The notes beneath the pieces are model-generated. The model was not told where the DNA came from. It saw nothing but the letters and a program-made list of their open reading frames with translations, and ran no database searches. From Erysipelothrix sp. UBA3383 (GTDB taxonomy: Bacteria; Bacillota_I; Bacilli_A; Erysipelotrichales; Erysipelotrichaceae): a stretch of DNA of 14,946 nt. The stretch is from positions 1 to 14,946 of the forward strand of contig DEPV01000022.1 of assembly GCA_002358955.1 (NCBI GenBank). The letters run 5' to 3'. Positions within the stretch are counted from its first letter, which is position 1, and the number at the start of each line of letters is the position of its first letter. The translations under genes were made by a program, and so were the position numbers. Shown one piece after another: positions 1 through 7,121 of this stretch.

Positions 1-727
1 CTTTAAGATGTATTTTATCGAGCTCAACGCGTTGAATATCGAGCAATCTTGTGAGTGTGTTAGTAAACTTCAAGGTCTCTGACATCTTCGGTAATGAATG
101 CATAGTGACTGCTACAGTTTTATCAGCACCATAGCCTTTTAAAAGTGGCGTTGGTAAATTCATAATCACACCCCCATCCACTAGTTTATAATGCTTATAG
201 TTAACGGCTGATATAACAATTGGAAAAGAACAAGACGCCCTTACTGCAAACGCCAAATCAACATCGGCCTCCACTTTCCACTCAGGATTCATATTCTTAA
301 ATAATTTAGGATGTGAAACAAACACAACCAAACGCCCAGTCACCATATCAACTGCCGGTATGGCCAGCGGTATCTTCACATCCGATATATGCTTAACACC
401 AACCTCATCAAAGACATCTTGCAGCATGGACTCTAAAAGTAGCCCATCAACATACCCACCTTCCAGTCGCTCTTTTGAAAATGGCAAGAGTTTATGACTT
501 GGCTTTAGAAAAGTACGCTCTTTTTCCATTCTTTGTTCTATGTTCATCAGTTTCTTTTCAATGATTTCAATATCCATTCCCGTTGCTACCAAGGCAGCAA
601 TAACACTTCCCATCGAAGTTCCACTAATGGCAGAAATATCAATCTTCTCATCCATCATTTTACGAATAATTGGTAATTGAGATAAGGACTTAACCCCACC
701 TCCTGATAATGCAACGCCTACTTTCAT
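1..727 (-). CDS. Patatin-like phospholipase/acyl hydrolase (3' end cut by window edge)
   Basis: The protein is probably a serine lipid acyl hydrolase of the patatin family, acting on membrane or host lipids. The first 242 residues are visible and the C-terminus lies outside the window. Motifs seen in order are the glycine-rich oxyanion loop SGGGVKS (residues 8-14), the nucleophile elbow GTSMG (36-40, catalytic Ser38) and the catalytic aspartate motif DGG (184-186). The Ser-Asp dyad is intact, but the oxyanion loop reads GGGVKS where most patatins have GGGx(R/K)G. There is no signal peptide, so it is likely cytoplasmic. The ATG at 727 is preceded by an AAGGGGTGA ribosome site. It diverges from rmuC with overlapping promoter regions. 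Family assignment is firm, the substrate is unknown. Confidence 0.88.
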   Translation of the reverse strand, partial: MKVGVALSGGGVKSLSQLPIIRKMMDEKIDISAISGTSMGSVIAALVATGMDIEIIEKKLMNIEQRMEKERTFLKPSHKLLPFSKERLEGGYVDGLLLESMLQDVFDEVGVKHISDVKIPLAIPAVDMVTGRLVVFVSHPKLFKNMNPEWKVEADVDLAFAVRASCSFPIVISAVNYKHYKLVDGGVIMNLPTPLLKGYGADKTVAVTMHSLPKMSETLKFTNTLTRLLDIQRVELDKIHLK

Positions 728-746
728 AAGATCACCCCTTTCTTAA

Positions 747-755
747 ATTATAACA
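747..755 (-). promoter_or_regulatory. Extended -10 promoter of the patatin gene
   Basis: On the minus strand this reads TGTTATAAT, an extended -10 with a perfect hexamer. Transcription should start near 740, giving a leader of about 13 nt. No good -35 is visible. The site overlaps the -35 zone of the divergent rmuC promoter, so the two may compete for polymerase. Confidence 0.6.
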
Positions 756-763
756 CCGAATTA

Positions 764-772
764 TGCTACAAT
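764..772 (+). promoter_or_regulatory. Extended -10 promoter of rmuC
   Basis: TGCTACAAT is an extended -10. A weak TTAAAT at 743-748 could serve as -35 (18-nt spacer). The expected start near 779 would make the transcript begin with the Shine-Dalgarno AAGGAG itself, about 13 nt before the ATG at 792. Confidence 0.5.
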
Positions 773-791
773 GCTAAAAAGGAGATATTTT

Positions 792-1841
792 ATGACACCA
801 CTACAAATTTCAATTGCAGCACTTATTATTTTATTATTACTGATGAACATCATCCTCAATCTTAAACAAAAGTCAGGACATCAATCCCAATCGTTTGATG
901 ATTTTACCGATCGTATGGACGCTCGTCTACGTGAGTCCATTGATTCTCAAAACTTATTTCGCGAACAATTTACAAACACCCAACGCGCTTATGAAACAAA
1001 GAGTCTTGAAACCATGCTTCAAAACTTTCAGAACTCTCAAAAAGTCATCACCGATATGAGTACAAGACTGGGAAAGATTGATGAGGCTCAACGTAACATT
1101 GATGGCCTATCCAAGAATATTTTATCCTTGCAAGATATTTTGACAGATAAGAAAACACGTGGGATATTTGGAGAAATCCAGTTGAACCAAATATTATCTG
1201 CTGTATTTGGAGATCGCAATGACGACTTATACCAATTGCAATACAGCGTGGGTACAAGACGTGTTGATGCAGCCTTATTCTTACCCCAACCCCTAGGAAC
1301 TTTACCCATCGATTCTAAGTTTCCCCTGGAAAACTACCAACGCATGCACGATCACAATCTCAGTCCTTCAGAATCCTTACAGGCTGAGAAAGCATTTATA
1401 CAAGATTGTAAAGTCCACATCGATGCGATAGCCACCAAGTATATTATCCCCGACTTAAACATCCATCAAGCCATGATGTTTATTCCAGCAGAGGCCATAT
1501 TTGCAAGCATCACTGCAAAATATCCAGAAATCATTAACTACGGTCAATCTAAGAATGTGTGGCTGGTATCCCCAACCACAATGATGAGTACCCTTAGCAT
1601 GATCCAGATGATTCTTAAAGAAATCCAGCAAAACCAACACATGGCAGTCATCAAAGAACATCTTGAAGCTCTAGCCAACGACTTTAGACTGTATGAAGAT
1701 CGATGGAATCGATTATCCAAAAACATCGAACAAGTTAACAAATGCGTCAAAGACATCACTATAACAACGGATAAAATCAGCAAACGTTTTGATACCATTC
1801 ATAATGTCGATATTGAAGCAATGGATTCACAAGAATTCTAA
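792..1841 (+). CDS. rmuC: RmuC family DNA recombination protein
   Basis: RmuC proteins are membrane-anchored and coiled-coil, with a nuclease-like core, and are known to limit DNA inversions at short inverted repeats. The exact reaction is unsettled. Seen here: an N-terminal membrane segment (about residues 5-21), a Gln/Asp-rich coiled-coil stretch (about 25-115), then the RmuC core starting at RGIFGE (123-128) with the run VGTRRVDAALFLP and the signature LPIDSKFPLENY. At 349 residues it is compact for the family. An earlier in-frame ATG at 771 overlaps the -10 and the ribosome site; AAGGAG (779-784) is correctly spaced for the ATG at 792, so 792 is chosen. It is monocistronic, ending in a hairpin terminator. 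Confidence 0.9.
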   Translation: MTPLQISIAALIILLLLMNIILNLKQKSGHQSQSFDDFTDRMDARLRESIDSQNLFREQFTNTQRAYETKSLETMLQNFQNSQKVITDMSTRLGKIDEAQRNIDGLSKNILSLQDILTDKKTRGIFGEIQLNQILSAVFGDRNDDLYQLQYSVGTRRVDAALFLPQPLGTLPIDSKFPLENYQRMHDHNLSPSESLQAEKAFIQDCKVHIDAIATKYIIPDLNIHQAMMFIPAEAIFASITAKYPEIINYGQSKNVWLVSPTTMMSTLSMIQMILKEIQQNQHMAVIKEHLEALANDFRLYEDRWNRLSKNIEQVNKCVKDITITTDKISKRFDTIHNVDIEAMDSQEF

Positions 1842-1863
1842 ATTGTTAAATACCCTAATAGAA

Positions 1864-1895
1864 AGCCAAGAATCAACTGATCCTTGGCTATTTTT
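1864..1895 (+). terminator. Terminator between convergent rmuC and alr
   Basis: The arms AGCCAAGAATCA (1864-1875) and TGATCCTTGGCT (1878-1889) form a 12-bp stem with one mismatch, followed by ATTTTT on the plus strand. On the minus strand the tail is only TTCTATT, so it may work less well for alr. The U-tract touches the alr stop codon at 1894-1896. Confidence 0.8.
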
Positions 1896-2934
1896 ATAGT
1901 ATTTCTGAATGCATATACTCTCTTTTAACCCGTGTACTGATACTGGTTAAAAGAACATAGATGGATATCTGTGTATACTGTGAAATATCATAACAAGTAC
2001 GCTGTACCCCAATAATCTCAACACGATCTCCTATTTTAACACAATCATCAACAAGCAACATCGTTTGATCCATACAGACCTTACCAATGATTGGATATGA
2101 TGTTTCATTTACATAAAGCCCATCACCACTATTACGCAAATCAAAACCATCCCCATATCCCAGCGGAACACTTGCAAAGTAAGCATCTTCTTGTGCTGTA
2201 TAAGTCTCCTCATAACCCACTGTCTCACCTGCATATAAATGATCCACATGATGAATACGAGTACTTAAACTAAGTACAGGTTTTAGATCTTTGACATCAT
2301 GACGATAACCATACAATCCCAAACCAACGCGACAAGCATGAATCCACTCACAAGCTTTCATCACTTCAAGTGGTGCATTACCACAGTGAACCCATCGGTA
2401 TTCAAGTTTGGCGTTTTTAACCACAGTCTCAAATCGCGCAATTTGTGCATCAATTGTATCATTGCTTAAGGGACTGCTGAAATGTGTATAAATACCCTCA
2501 ATACAATGTTGGGTATTTTCTATCTCTTCAAGATCATTGGGTTTAATCCCATAACGATTCATACCTACATTAACTTCAATGTGATATCGTATTTGAAATG
2601 CGAGTCTTTCTACAGCCTCACACCATGCCATTGATGTAGCAGTGTATACAAACTGCTTCTGATGGTACTTCTCAATACTATGAGTATCCACATACGAAAA
2701 GATAAGAATATCACTACGGATGCCTGCCTCATACAATACCAAAGCCTCATCAATGGATGAAACACAAAGAAATGGCACATCCATAGCATCAAACTCTTTA
2801 GATATTTCCAAGATACCATGTCCATAAGCATTCGCCTTTACCACAGGAAATATTGTCTTCTCTGTAAACTCTTGCAAATGCTGATAATTCCATACCAAAG
2901 CGGACAAGTCAATGGTAGCTACTGTAGATCTCAT
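1894..2934 (-). CDS. alr: Alanine racemase
   Basis: The enzyme is PLP-dependent and interconverts L- and D-alanine in the cytoplasm, supplying D-Ala for peptidoglycan. Seen: PLP lysine motif VVKANAYGHG (Lys33), RVGLGLYGY (Arg202), the second catalytic base motif VGYEETYTA (Tyr241), VCMDQTM (288-292 region) and the C-terminal STRVKREY. At 346 residues it is slightly short for the family (about 360-390). The usual HxxNSA phosphate-binding motif reads HCGNAPL (183-189), so the serine is alanine. The start overlaps the stop of the upstream membrane gene by ATGA with only a weak ribosome site, which implies translational coupling. Here alr is not next to acpS, its common partner in Bacillota. Confidence 0.95.
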   Translation of the reverse strand: MRSTVATIDLSALVWNYQHLQEFTEKTIFPVVKANAYGHGILEISKEFDAMDVPFLCVSSIDEALVLYEAGIRSDILIFSYVDTHSIEKYHQKQFVYTATSMAWCEAVERLAFQIRYHIEVNVGMNRYGIKPNDLEEIENTQHCIEGIYTHFSSPLSNDTIDAQIARFETVVKNAKLEYRWVHCGNAPLEVMKACEWIHACRVGLGLYGYRHDVKDLKPVLSLSTRIHHVDHLYAGETVGYEETYTAQEDAYFASVPLGYGDGFDLRNSGDGLYVNETSYPIIGKVCMDQTMLLVDDCVKIGDRVEIIGVQRTCYDISQYTQISIYVLLTSISTRVKREYMHSEIL

Positions 2935-3338
2935 TGAACCACTCGTGAATAGCTGAATGCTATAGATAGACTAAGAAGACGTGCTACAGTCCATGAAACG
3001 CGGTTAATATCCTCTTGAATGACAAAGGTAAACAATGTTCCATAATTGCGAAACACTAAAAGTCCTTCGACCCCAAAGTTTGTAACACATTCCACAACAA
3101 TTAATCCCAGTAATGCTGTCAGGATACTTGCTACAGCAATCTTCATTTGAAATCCTTTAGCCACTCGACGGTATATCAACGCACTGATAAAGCCCACAAA
3201 TAAAACAATAGTTTCAAACCTAAAACTCATTTTAATAAGCCCAATAATGATACCTGAAAGGATAACAAGTGGTATAGCAATCGCTATTGATAATAGAAAT
3301 TGTAATTCTTCTTTTGATAAATTTAGTTTATTATCCAT
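2931..3338 (-). CDS. Small four-helix membrane protein, unknown function
   Basis: I do not recognise this 135-residue protein. It has a short charged N-terminus (DNKLNLSKEE) and about four hydrophobic segments (near residues 15-35, 40-55, 66-85 and 112-130), with basic patches YRRVAKG and a final RVV. It has no cysteine pair or catalytic motif. An in-frame ATG at 3359 lies before the ribosome site; ACAAGGAG is spaced 6-7 nt from the ATG at 3338, so 3338 is chosen. Its last codons overlap the alr start by 4 bases, so the two are one operon. A role in the cell envelope is suggested only by that linkage. Confidence 0.75.
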   Translation of the reverse strand: MDNKLNLSKEELQFLLSIAIAIPLVILSGIIIGLIKMSFRFETIVLFVGFISALIYRRVAKGFQMKIAVASILTALLGLIVVECVTNFGVEGLLVFRNYGTLFTFVIQEDINRVSWTVARLLSLSIAFSYSRVVQ

Positions 3339-3362
3339 ATAAATCTCCTTGTATTCCATACC

Positions 3363-3391
3363 ATTTTACCACATATTCGGATTGCTTTAAA
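3363..3391 (-). promoter_or_regulatory. Promoter of the membrane protein-alr operon
   Basis: On the minus strand an extended -10 TGGTAAAAT (3363-3371) follows a partial -35 TTTAAA (3386-3391) with a 17-nt spacer. The expected start near 3356 gives a leader of about 18 nt before the ATG at 3338. Confidence 0.6.
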
Positions 3392-3448
3392 AACTTCTTA
3401 AGATATAAGATAAAACAAGGCTCATGATGATGTAATTCGATTTGTTTT

Positions 3449-3457
3449 TGATATAAT
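3449..3457 (+). promoter_or_regulatory. Extended -10 promoter of yitT operon, abutting the start codon
   Basis: TGATATAAT is an extended -10 with a perfect hexamer at 3452-3457. Only six bases separate it from the ATG at 3464, so the transcript should begin at or next to the A of the start codon. No Shine-Dalgarno sequence is present. Confidence 0.65.
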
Positions 3458-3463
3458 GAATAT

Positions 3464-4318
3464 ATGAAAAATTTAAAAGATATCATTTATTCCACTATAG
3501 GTGGAATTCTATTTGCCCTCTCAGTAAATCTATTTCTGATCCCTGCAGCAATATACAATGGAGGAGTCATGGGGATCGCCCAATTATTGGGTGATTTTAT
3601 TGTCGGAGTATTGAATGTTAACCCACCGTTTGAACTTTTGGGTGTACTCAACTTACTCATCAATATACCACTGCTTTTATTCGCATACACCCGTATGTCA
3701 AAGAAATTTGTGCTATTGACCCTAGTCAGTATCATCGCTCAAACTGCAACGGTATCTCTGATTCCAATTCCAAGTACTCCCATTGTGGACAACGTCTTTA
3801 TTGCAATCTTATTGGCTGCTGTTATTGGATCTTTTGGATCTTCACTGTCTTATAAAGTGAAGGGTAGCTCAGGTGGTATTGATATCATTGGATTTTATCG
3901 TTCCTCTCAGAACAAAGGGAGTATGGGTTCTGTATATCTGATTATCAACTCCAGTATTTATCTTGTGTGTTTGATACTTTATGATATGCAAACTGCAATC
4001 TACTCGATTGTTTACTCATATATTTTTGCAACTTGCTTGGATAAATTCCACTCTCATAACATTGAAGTCAACGTTATGATCTTTACTCGCAATACCGATC
4101 TAAAATACCAAATCAATAACGTCTTACGTCGCGGTGTAACACACTGGGATGGTCAAGGTGCCTATACTGGCAATACCATGGATGTTATTGTTACAATTAT
4201 CGCTCAGTCTGAAGTTGAAGACTTGCGAAAACTTGTCAAGTCGGTCGATCCTACTGCTTTTGTGATCTTAAATGAGAACTTAAAAGTAGAAGGCGGATTT
4301 GAAAAACGACTCATATAA
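3464..4318 (+). CDS. YitT family membrane protein (DUF161 plus DUF2179)
   Basis: This is a multi-pass membrane protein of the YitT family, whose transported substrate or role is not established. The N-terminal two thirds (about residues 8-200) hold around five to six hydrophobic segments, with family-typical NLFLIPAAIYNGGVMGIA near residues 22-39 and KGSSGGIDIIGF near 132-143. The C-terminal soluble domain (about 220-284) matches DUF2179, with GAYTGN and VIVTII. The length of 284 is usual for the family. The ATG at 3464 has no ribosome site and lies just below the -10, so translation is probably leaderless. It heads a three-gene operon, with the next start 10 bases after its stop. Confidence 0.88.
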   Translation: MKNLKDIIYSTIGGILFALSVNLFLIPAAIYNGGVMGIAQLLGDFIVGVLNVNPPFELLGVLNLLINIPLLLFAYTRMSKKFVLLTLVSIIAQTATVSLIPIPSTPIVDNVFIAILLAAVIGSFGSSLSYKVKGSSGGIDIIGFYRSSQNKGSMGSVYLIINSSIYLVCLILYDMQTAIYSIVYSYIFATCLDKFHSHNIEVNVMIFTRNTDLKYQINNVLRRGVTHWDGQGAYTGNTMDVIVTIIAQSEVEDLRKLVKSVDPTAFVILNENLKVEGGFEKRLI

Positions 4319-4328
4319 GGAGGTTTTT

Positions 4329-4985
4329 ATGTTAATACCTGAATATAACGGTAATCTTCGTAAACATATTATTAAGATGCCACAAGCCATTGAATCTGCA
4401 TCGGGCATTCGAATCTTTGGAAGATTATTAAAATCATTTGTTTTTACCACTGATGTTTCCATCATTCGAAATTGCAACGCTGATGCTGTTATTGCAATCT
4501 ATCCCTTTACCCCACAACCCATCATTACACACTCCATCATCACCGCAGCAGACATCCCAGTTATATCGGGTGTGGGTGGAGGAACAACCCGTGGTGCACG
4601 TGTTGTTGGTTTAGCAGTGGATGCTGAACAACAAGGTGCAATGGGTGTTGTTGTGAATGCTCCCACTTCAAACAAAGTCATCAAACTGATGCGTGCTACA
4701 CTTGAAGTTCCCATCATTGTTACAGTAGTCTCTGAACATGATGATATTCAAAAACGCATTGATGCAGGAGCAACCATACTCAACGTTTCCGCTGCTGCAA
4801 AAACTCCGGAACTCGTTGCTAAAATACGCTCCGAATTTCCAGATGTTCCAATTATTGCTACAGGTGGTAACAATGAAGCGGCAATCCAAAAAACTATCGA
4901 TGCTGGTGCCAACGCCATCACTTTCACACCGCCCTCAACAGCAGAACTGTTTAAAGAAATGATGGAGAATTATCGAAACTTATAG
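4329..4985 (+). CDS. TIM-barrel protein, ribulose-phosphate-binding-barrel type, unknown substrate
   Basis: The 218-residue protein shows the repeating beta-alpha pattern of a small phosphate-binding TIM barrel (compare NanE, ThiE or KDPG aldolase folds). Seen: AVIAIYPF, GVGGGTTRGARVVGL, GAMGVVVNAPTSN, IIVTVVSE, INAGAT-like DAGATILNVS and the typical phosphate-binding end ATGGNN followed by DAGANAITFTPPS. No family-specific catalytic set lets me name a reaction; related proteins are usually annotated as 'hydrolase' without biochemical support. An upstream in-frame TTG at 4299 lies inside yitT and lacks a ribosome site; AAGGAGG at 4317-4323 decides for the ATG at 4329. It is the middle gene of the yitT operon. 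Confidence 0.75.
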   Translation: MLIPEYNGNLRKHIIKMPQAIESASGIRIFGRLLKSFVFTTDVSIIRNCNADAVIAIYPFTPQPIITHSIITAADIPVISGVGGGTTRGARVVGLAVDAEQQGAMGVVVNAPTSNKVIKLMRATLEVPIIVTVVSEHDDIQKRIDAGATILNVSAAAKTPELVAKIRSEFPDVPIIATGGNNEAAIQKTIDAGANAITFTPPSTAELFKEMMENYRNL

Positions 4986-4998
4986 AAAGAGGTATACA

Positions 4999-5283
4999 AT
5001 GATATTAGAAGTCACACCCGCTGCAGCGCAGTGGTATCGTAAAGAATTACATCTTAAAGATGGTGATCATATTAAATTCTTTGGAAAGGTCTATGGTACA
5101 CGTGATGGTTTTTCATTCACACTTCATGTGATGGAACCCAGCAATGCTTTTGAACTGATTACAGTTGAAGGCATCAACTTTTACATTGAGAAAAATGATG
5201 CTTGGTTCTTTGATGATATTAAATTAAAAGTTGATCTTGATGATCACTTTAAAGAACCTACATTCTATACTGAACCCCGTTAA
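4999..5283 (+). CDS. HesB/YneR-like protein without cysteines
   Basis: The 94-residue protein resembles the HesB/IscA fold of the YneR type: MILEVTPAAAQWY at the N-terminus, a HIKFFGKVYG strand, and IEKNDAWFFDD near the end. True A-type carriers bind Fe-S clusters or iron through three conserved cysteines; this protein has none at all, so a cluster-carrier role is unlikely. Function of the cysteine-free branch is unknown to me. It starts 13 bases after the TIM-barrel stop, with AGAGG as ribosome site, and is the last gene of the operon before a strong terminator. Confidence 0.75.
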   Translation: MILEVTPAAAQWYRKELHLKDGDHIKFFGKVYGTRDGFSFTLHVMEPSNAFELITVEGINFYIEKNDAWFFDDIKLKVDLDDHFKEPTFYTEPR

Positions 5284-5293
5284 TACCAAAACC

Positions 5294-5342
5294 AAAAAGG
5301 AACTTACTGATGTTATCAACATCAATAAGTTCCTTTTCTTTT
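5294..5342. terminator. Two-way terminator between HesB-like and HAD genes
   Basis: An 18-bp stem with one mismatch (5295-5312 with 5320-5337) and a 7-nt loop. The plus strand continues CTTTT and the minus strand has a T-run from the A-rich left flank, so it should stop transcription from both sides. Confidence 0.9.
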
Positions 5343-5892
5343 ACCAATCTTTAAGTTCATTACCTACAACATAATATGCCTTTTGCGCATACTGTGCTAA
5401 AGGATCATCCGAATAAGAATCGGAATAGAAGTCTTCCATAGCTTCAATATTATAATGTTCTTTCATACGAACGACTTTTTCAGAACCAAAGCAGTTCTCT
5501 CTTAGGTTTCTTCCTGTATAAGGATCAACAACAGATGCTATCATTGCAACATTCAATTGTTTGCAAATAGGATCCAGTAGAAATTCAGGCGATGCGGAAA
5601 TGATCAAATCATCATCACGATGCATATCTAAATACCATTGTTTTATTTTATGGTCATGTGTTTCCCAGAAACTTAATACAACATCATGAATGTTAGGTAT
5701 TAATGTAAAGTACTGATAAAACACAGTTTTCATTTCTGTCTTAGTAATCTTACCCATCTTATAAAGACTTGCAGCCTTAGCTTGTTGTGGCCAAAGTTTA
5801 CTAATTCCTTTATAGTTCTTTAAGCAATATTTATAAAAATCAATGGAACAATCTCCATCATAAATCGTTTTATCCCAATCAAATACGTTCAT
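5341..5892 (-). CDS. HAD-superfamily phosphatase, SerB-like (subfamily IB)
   Basis: The protein is a probable cytoplasmic phosphomonoesterase of the haloacid dehalogenase superfamily. Motif I is DWDKT (Asp5 nucleophile, Asp7 acid/base), motif II is SAS (99-101), motif III lysine is likely Lys139 in GSEKVV, and motif IV is DSYSDD (158-163). The helical cap between motifs I and II is typical of the IB group that includes phosphoserine phosphatase, but specificity cannot be read from the sequence. At 183 residues it is short. The start overlaps the exonuclease stop by ATGA, and its ribosome site (AGGGGGG) lies inside the exonuclease gene, so the two are co-translated. Confidence 0.85.
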   Translation of the reverse strand: MNVFDWDKTIYDGDCSIDFYKYCLKNYKGISKLWPQQAKAASLYKMGKITKTEMKTVFYQYFTLIPNIHDVVLSFWETHDHKIKQWYLDMHRDDDLIISASPEFLLDPICKQLNVAMIASVVDPYTGRNLRENCFGSEKVVRMKEHYNIEAMEDFYSDSYSDDPLAQYAQKAYYVVGNELKDW

Positions 5893-6452
5893 AGTTGTAT
5901 CCCCCCTACTAAACTTTGATACTTATTCTTCATATGAATATAGATTTCTGCCGTCTGTGTACAATCGTGTTCAGCACGATGTCCCACATCACGATGAACT
6001 CCAAAGTATTCACACAAGGTATCCAATTTATGATTATCAGAATCTTTATTCATCAAACGCGAGATTCTTAAGGTATCCACAAAATCATTGTTCAATGGAT
6101 AAGCACCAACCATAGCAAGACCCTTATTGACCAGTCCAAAATCAAATGTAACATTATGTCCTAAAATTACATCATTCCCAAGAAAATCTGCAAACTCTTC
6201 AATCACAGCTTCAATGGGTTTCTCATGCATCAGTTGATCATCTGTAATACCGGTTAAATTTACTACAAAAGGAAGAATTGGATTACGCGCCTTAACCAAG
6301 CAACTGTAAGTTGCTACTGGTTTGTAGTTACGATAACGTATTGCACTCATCTCCGTAATATCTTCTGGTGTGTTACTTCTCCCTGTTGTCTCCATATCGA
6401 TAACAGTAAAGTTAGGTCTAAATTGTAATAAGTTTTTTCCTTGTAATTGCAT
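5889..6452 (-). CDS. DnaQ-like 3'-5' exonuclease (DEDDh)
   Basis: This is a DEDDh exonuclease domain protein of the DnaQ/epsilon type, without the polymerase or helicase partner domains found in PolC or DinG. Active-site residues are all present: Asp19 and Glu21 (DMETTG), Asp104 (HNVTFDFG), and His158 with Asp163 (GHRAEHDC). At 187 residues it is a stand-alone exonuclease domain, so it may proofread for a separate polymerase or trim nucleic acids. A GTG at 6485 is in frame but falls in the promoter; GAGG spaced about six bases from the ATG at 6452 supports 6452. It heads a two-gene operon with the HAD phosphatase. Confidence 0.88.
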   Translation of the reverse strand: MQLQGKNLLQFRPNFTVIDMETTGRSNTPEDITEMSAIRYRNYKPVATYSCLVKARNPILPFVVNLTGITDDQLMHEKPIEAVIEEFADFLGNDVILGHNVTFDFGLVNKGLAMVGAYPLNNDFVDTLRISRLMNKDSDNHKLDTLCEYFGVHRDVGHRAEHDCTQTAEIYIHMKNKYQSLVGGIQL

Positions 6453-6475
6453 GATAACCTCTATTTCTAAAACAA

Positions 6476-6504
6476 ATTGTATCACATTGCTCCCAATTGT
6501 ACCA
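6476..6504 (-). promoter_or_regulatory. Promoter region of the exonuclease-HAD operon
   Basis: Two extended -10 elements are visible on the minus strand: TGATACAAT (6476-6484) and TGGTACAAT (6496-6504). The proximal one predicts a leader of about 17 nt, the distal one about 37 nt. Neither has a clear -35. Confidence 0.5.
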
Positions 6505-6510
6505 TACAGA

Positions 6511-6540
6511 TGAAAAGGATGCCCATTCTATTGGACATCC
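6511..6540 (-). terminator. Terminator of the cpoA-like operon
   Basis: On the minus strand GGATGTCC (6533-6540) pairs with GGGCATCC (6517-6524), eight pairs with one G-U, around an 8-nt loop, followed by TTTTC. The stem begins within the last codons of the lipoprotein gene. Confidence 0.75.
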
Positions 6541-7121
6541 TCTCCGTAATCTTTGAGTTCAATAAAGGTAGGTGAATCTTCACCTTTGCGATATCGAATT
6601 CCAATTCTTTGATTGGTTTCAAGTTCATATACATAAGAGATAAATACATTATTCTCTTCAATCTTAGGTTCAACATCAAACAATGTTGCAGCCTGTTCTT
6701 GTGTAAGATCCCAATTAATATTGGGTTCCAGTGTTAAATCAGGTGGTACATCAAATCGGTAATGATTAAAGACCGTACGTTGTTCCGCCCACACTTCGAC
6801 GATTTTAGAATCTTTCAATGCAATCTCTTCATCGGTATCGTTATAAAACGTTACCAGTAAATAGTACATTTCATTGCGAATCCCTTGTTGTGGTAAGTAG
6901 GAATTGGGTGGTATTTTATACTCATCACTCAACTCCAACCACCACCCACGATCTTTCATAAGTTGAAAGGTGGTTGGTAAAGTAAAGTCTTCTTCCCCAA
7001 CTTTAAACTCGATGTTCTTACGCGCAACGGGTTCTTCGATTGGGTCTTCACTAGGATCAGGTGTACTGGAACATCCCACCAAAATCAACAGACTCAAAAG
7101 AATCAGACTAATTTTCTTCAT
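6528..7121 (-). CDS. Predicted lipoprotein, unknown function
   Basis: The 197-residue protein opens with a lipoprotein signal, MKKISLILLSLLILVGC, with lipobox LVGC (Cys17), then a Pro/Glu/Asp-rich linker and a soluble domain of about 160 residues with tryptophan and tyrosine-rich beta-like segments (GWWLELS, YYLLVTFYND). It should be anchored to the outer face of the cytoplasmic membrane. I do not recognise the domain. The start overlaps the upstream gene by 14 bases. The ATG at 7121 has no good ribosome site; a TTG three codons earlier (7130) follows GAGG at about nine bases and may be the true start. It is the last gene of the cpoA-like operon. Confidence 0.8.
   Translation of the reverse strand: MKKISLILLSLLILVGCSSTPDPSEDPIEEPVARKNIEFKVGEEDFTLPTTFQLMKDRGWWLELSDEYKIPPNSYLPQQGIRNEMYYLLVTFYNDTDEEIALKDSKIVEVWAEQRTVFNHYRFDVPPDLTLEPNINWDLTQEQAATLFDVEPKIEENNVFISYVYELETNQRIGIRYRKGEDSPTFIELKDYGEDVQ

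Noticed and set aside
4999..5283. Calling the HesB-like protein an Fe-S carrier (IscA/SufA)
   Set aside because: It has no cysteine at all, so the known cluster ligands are missing.
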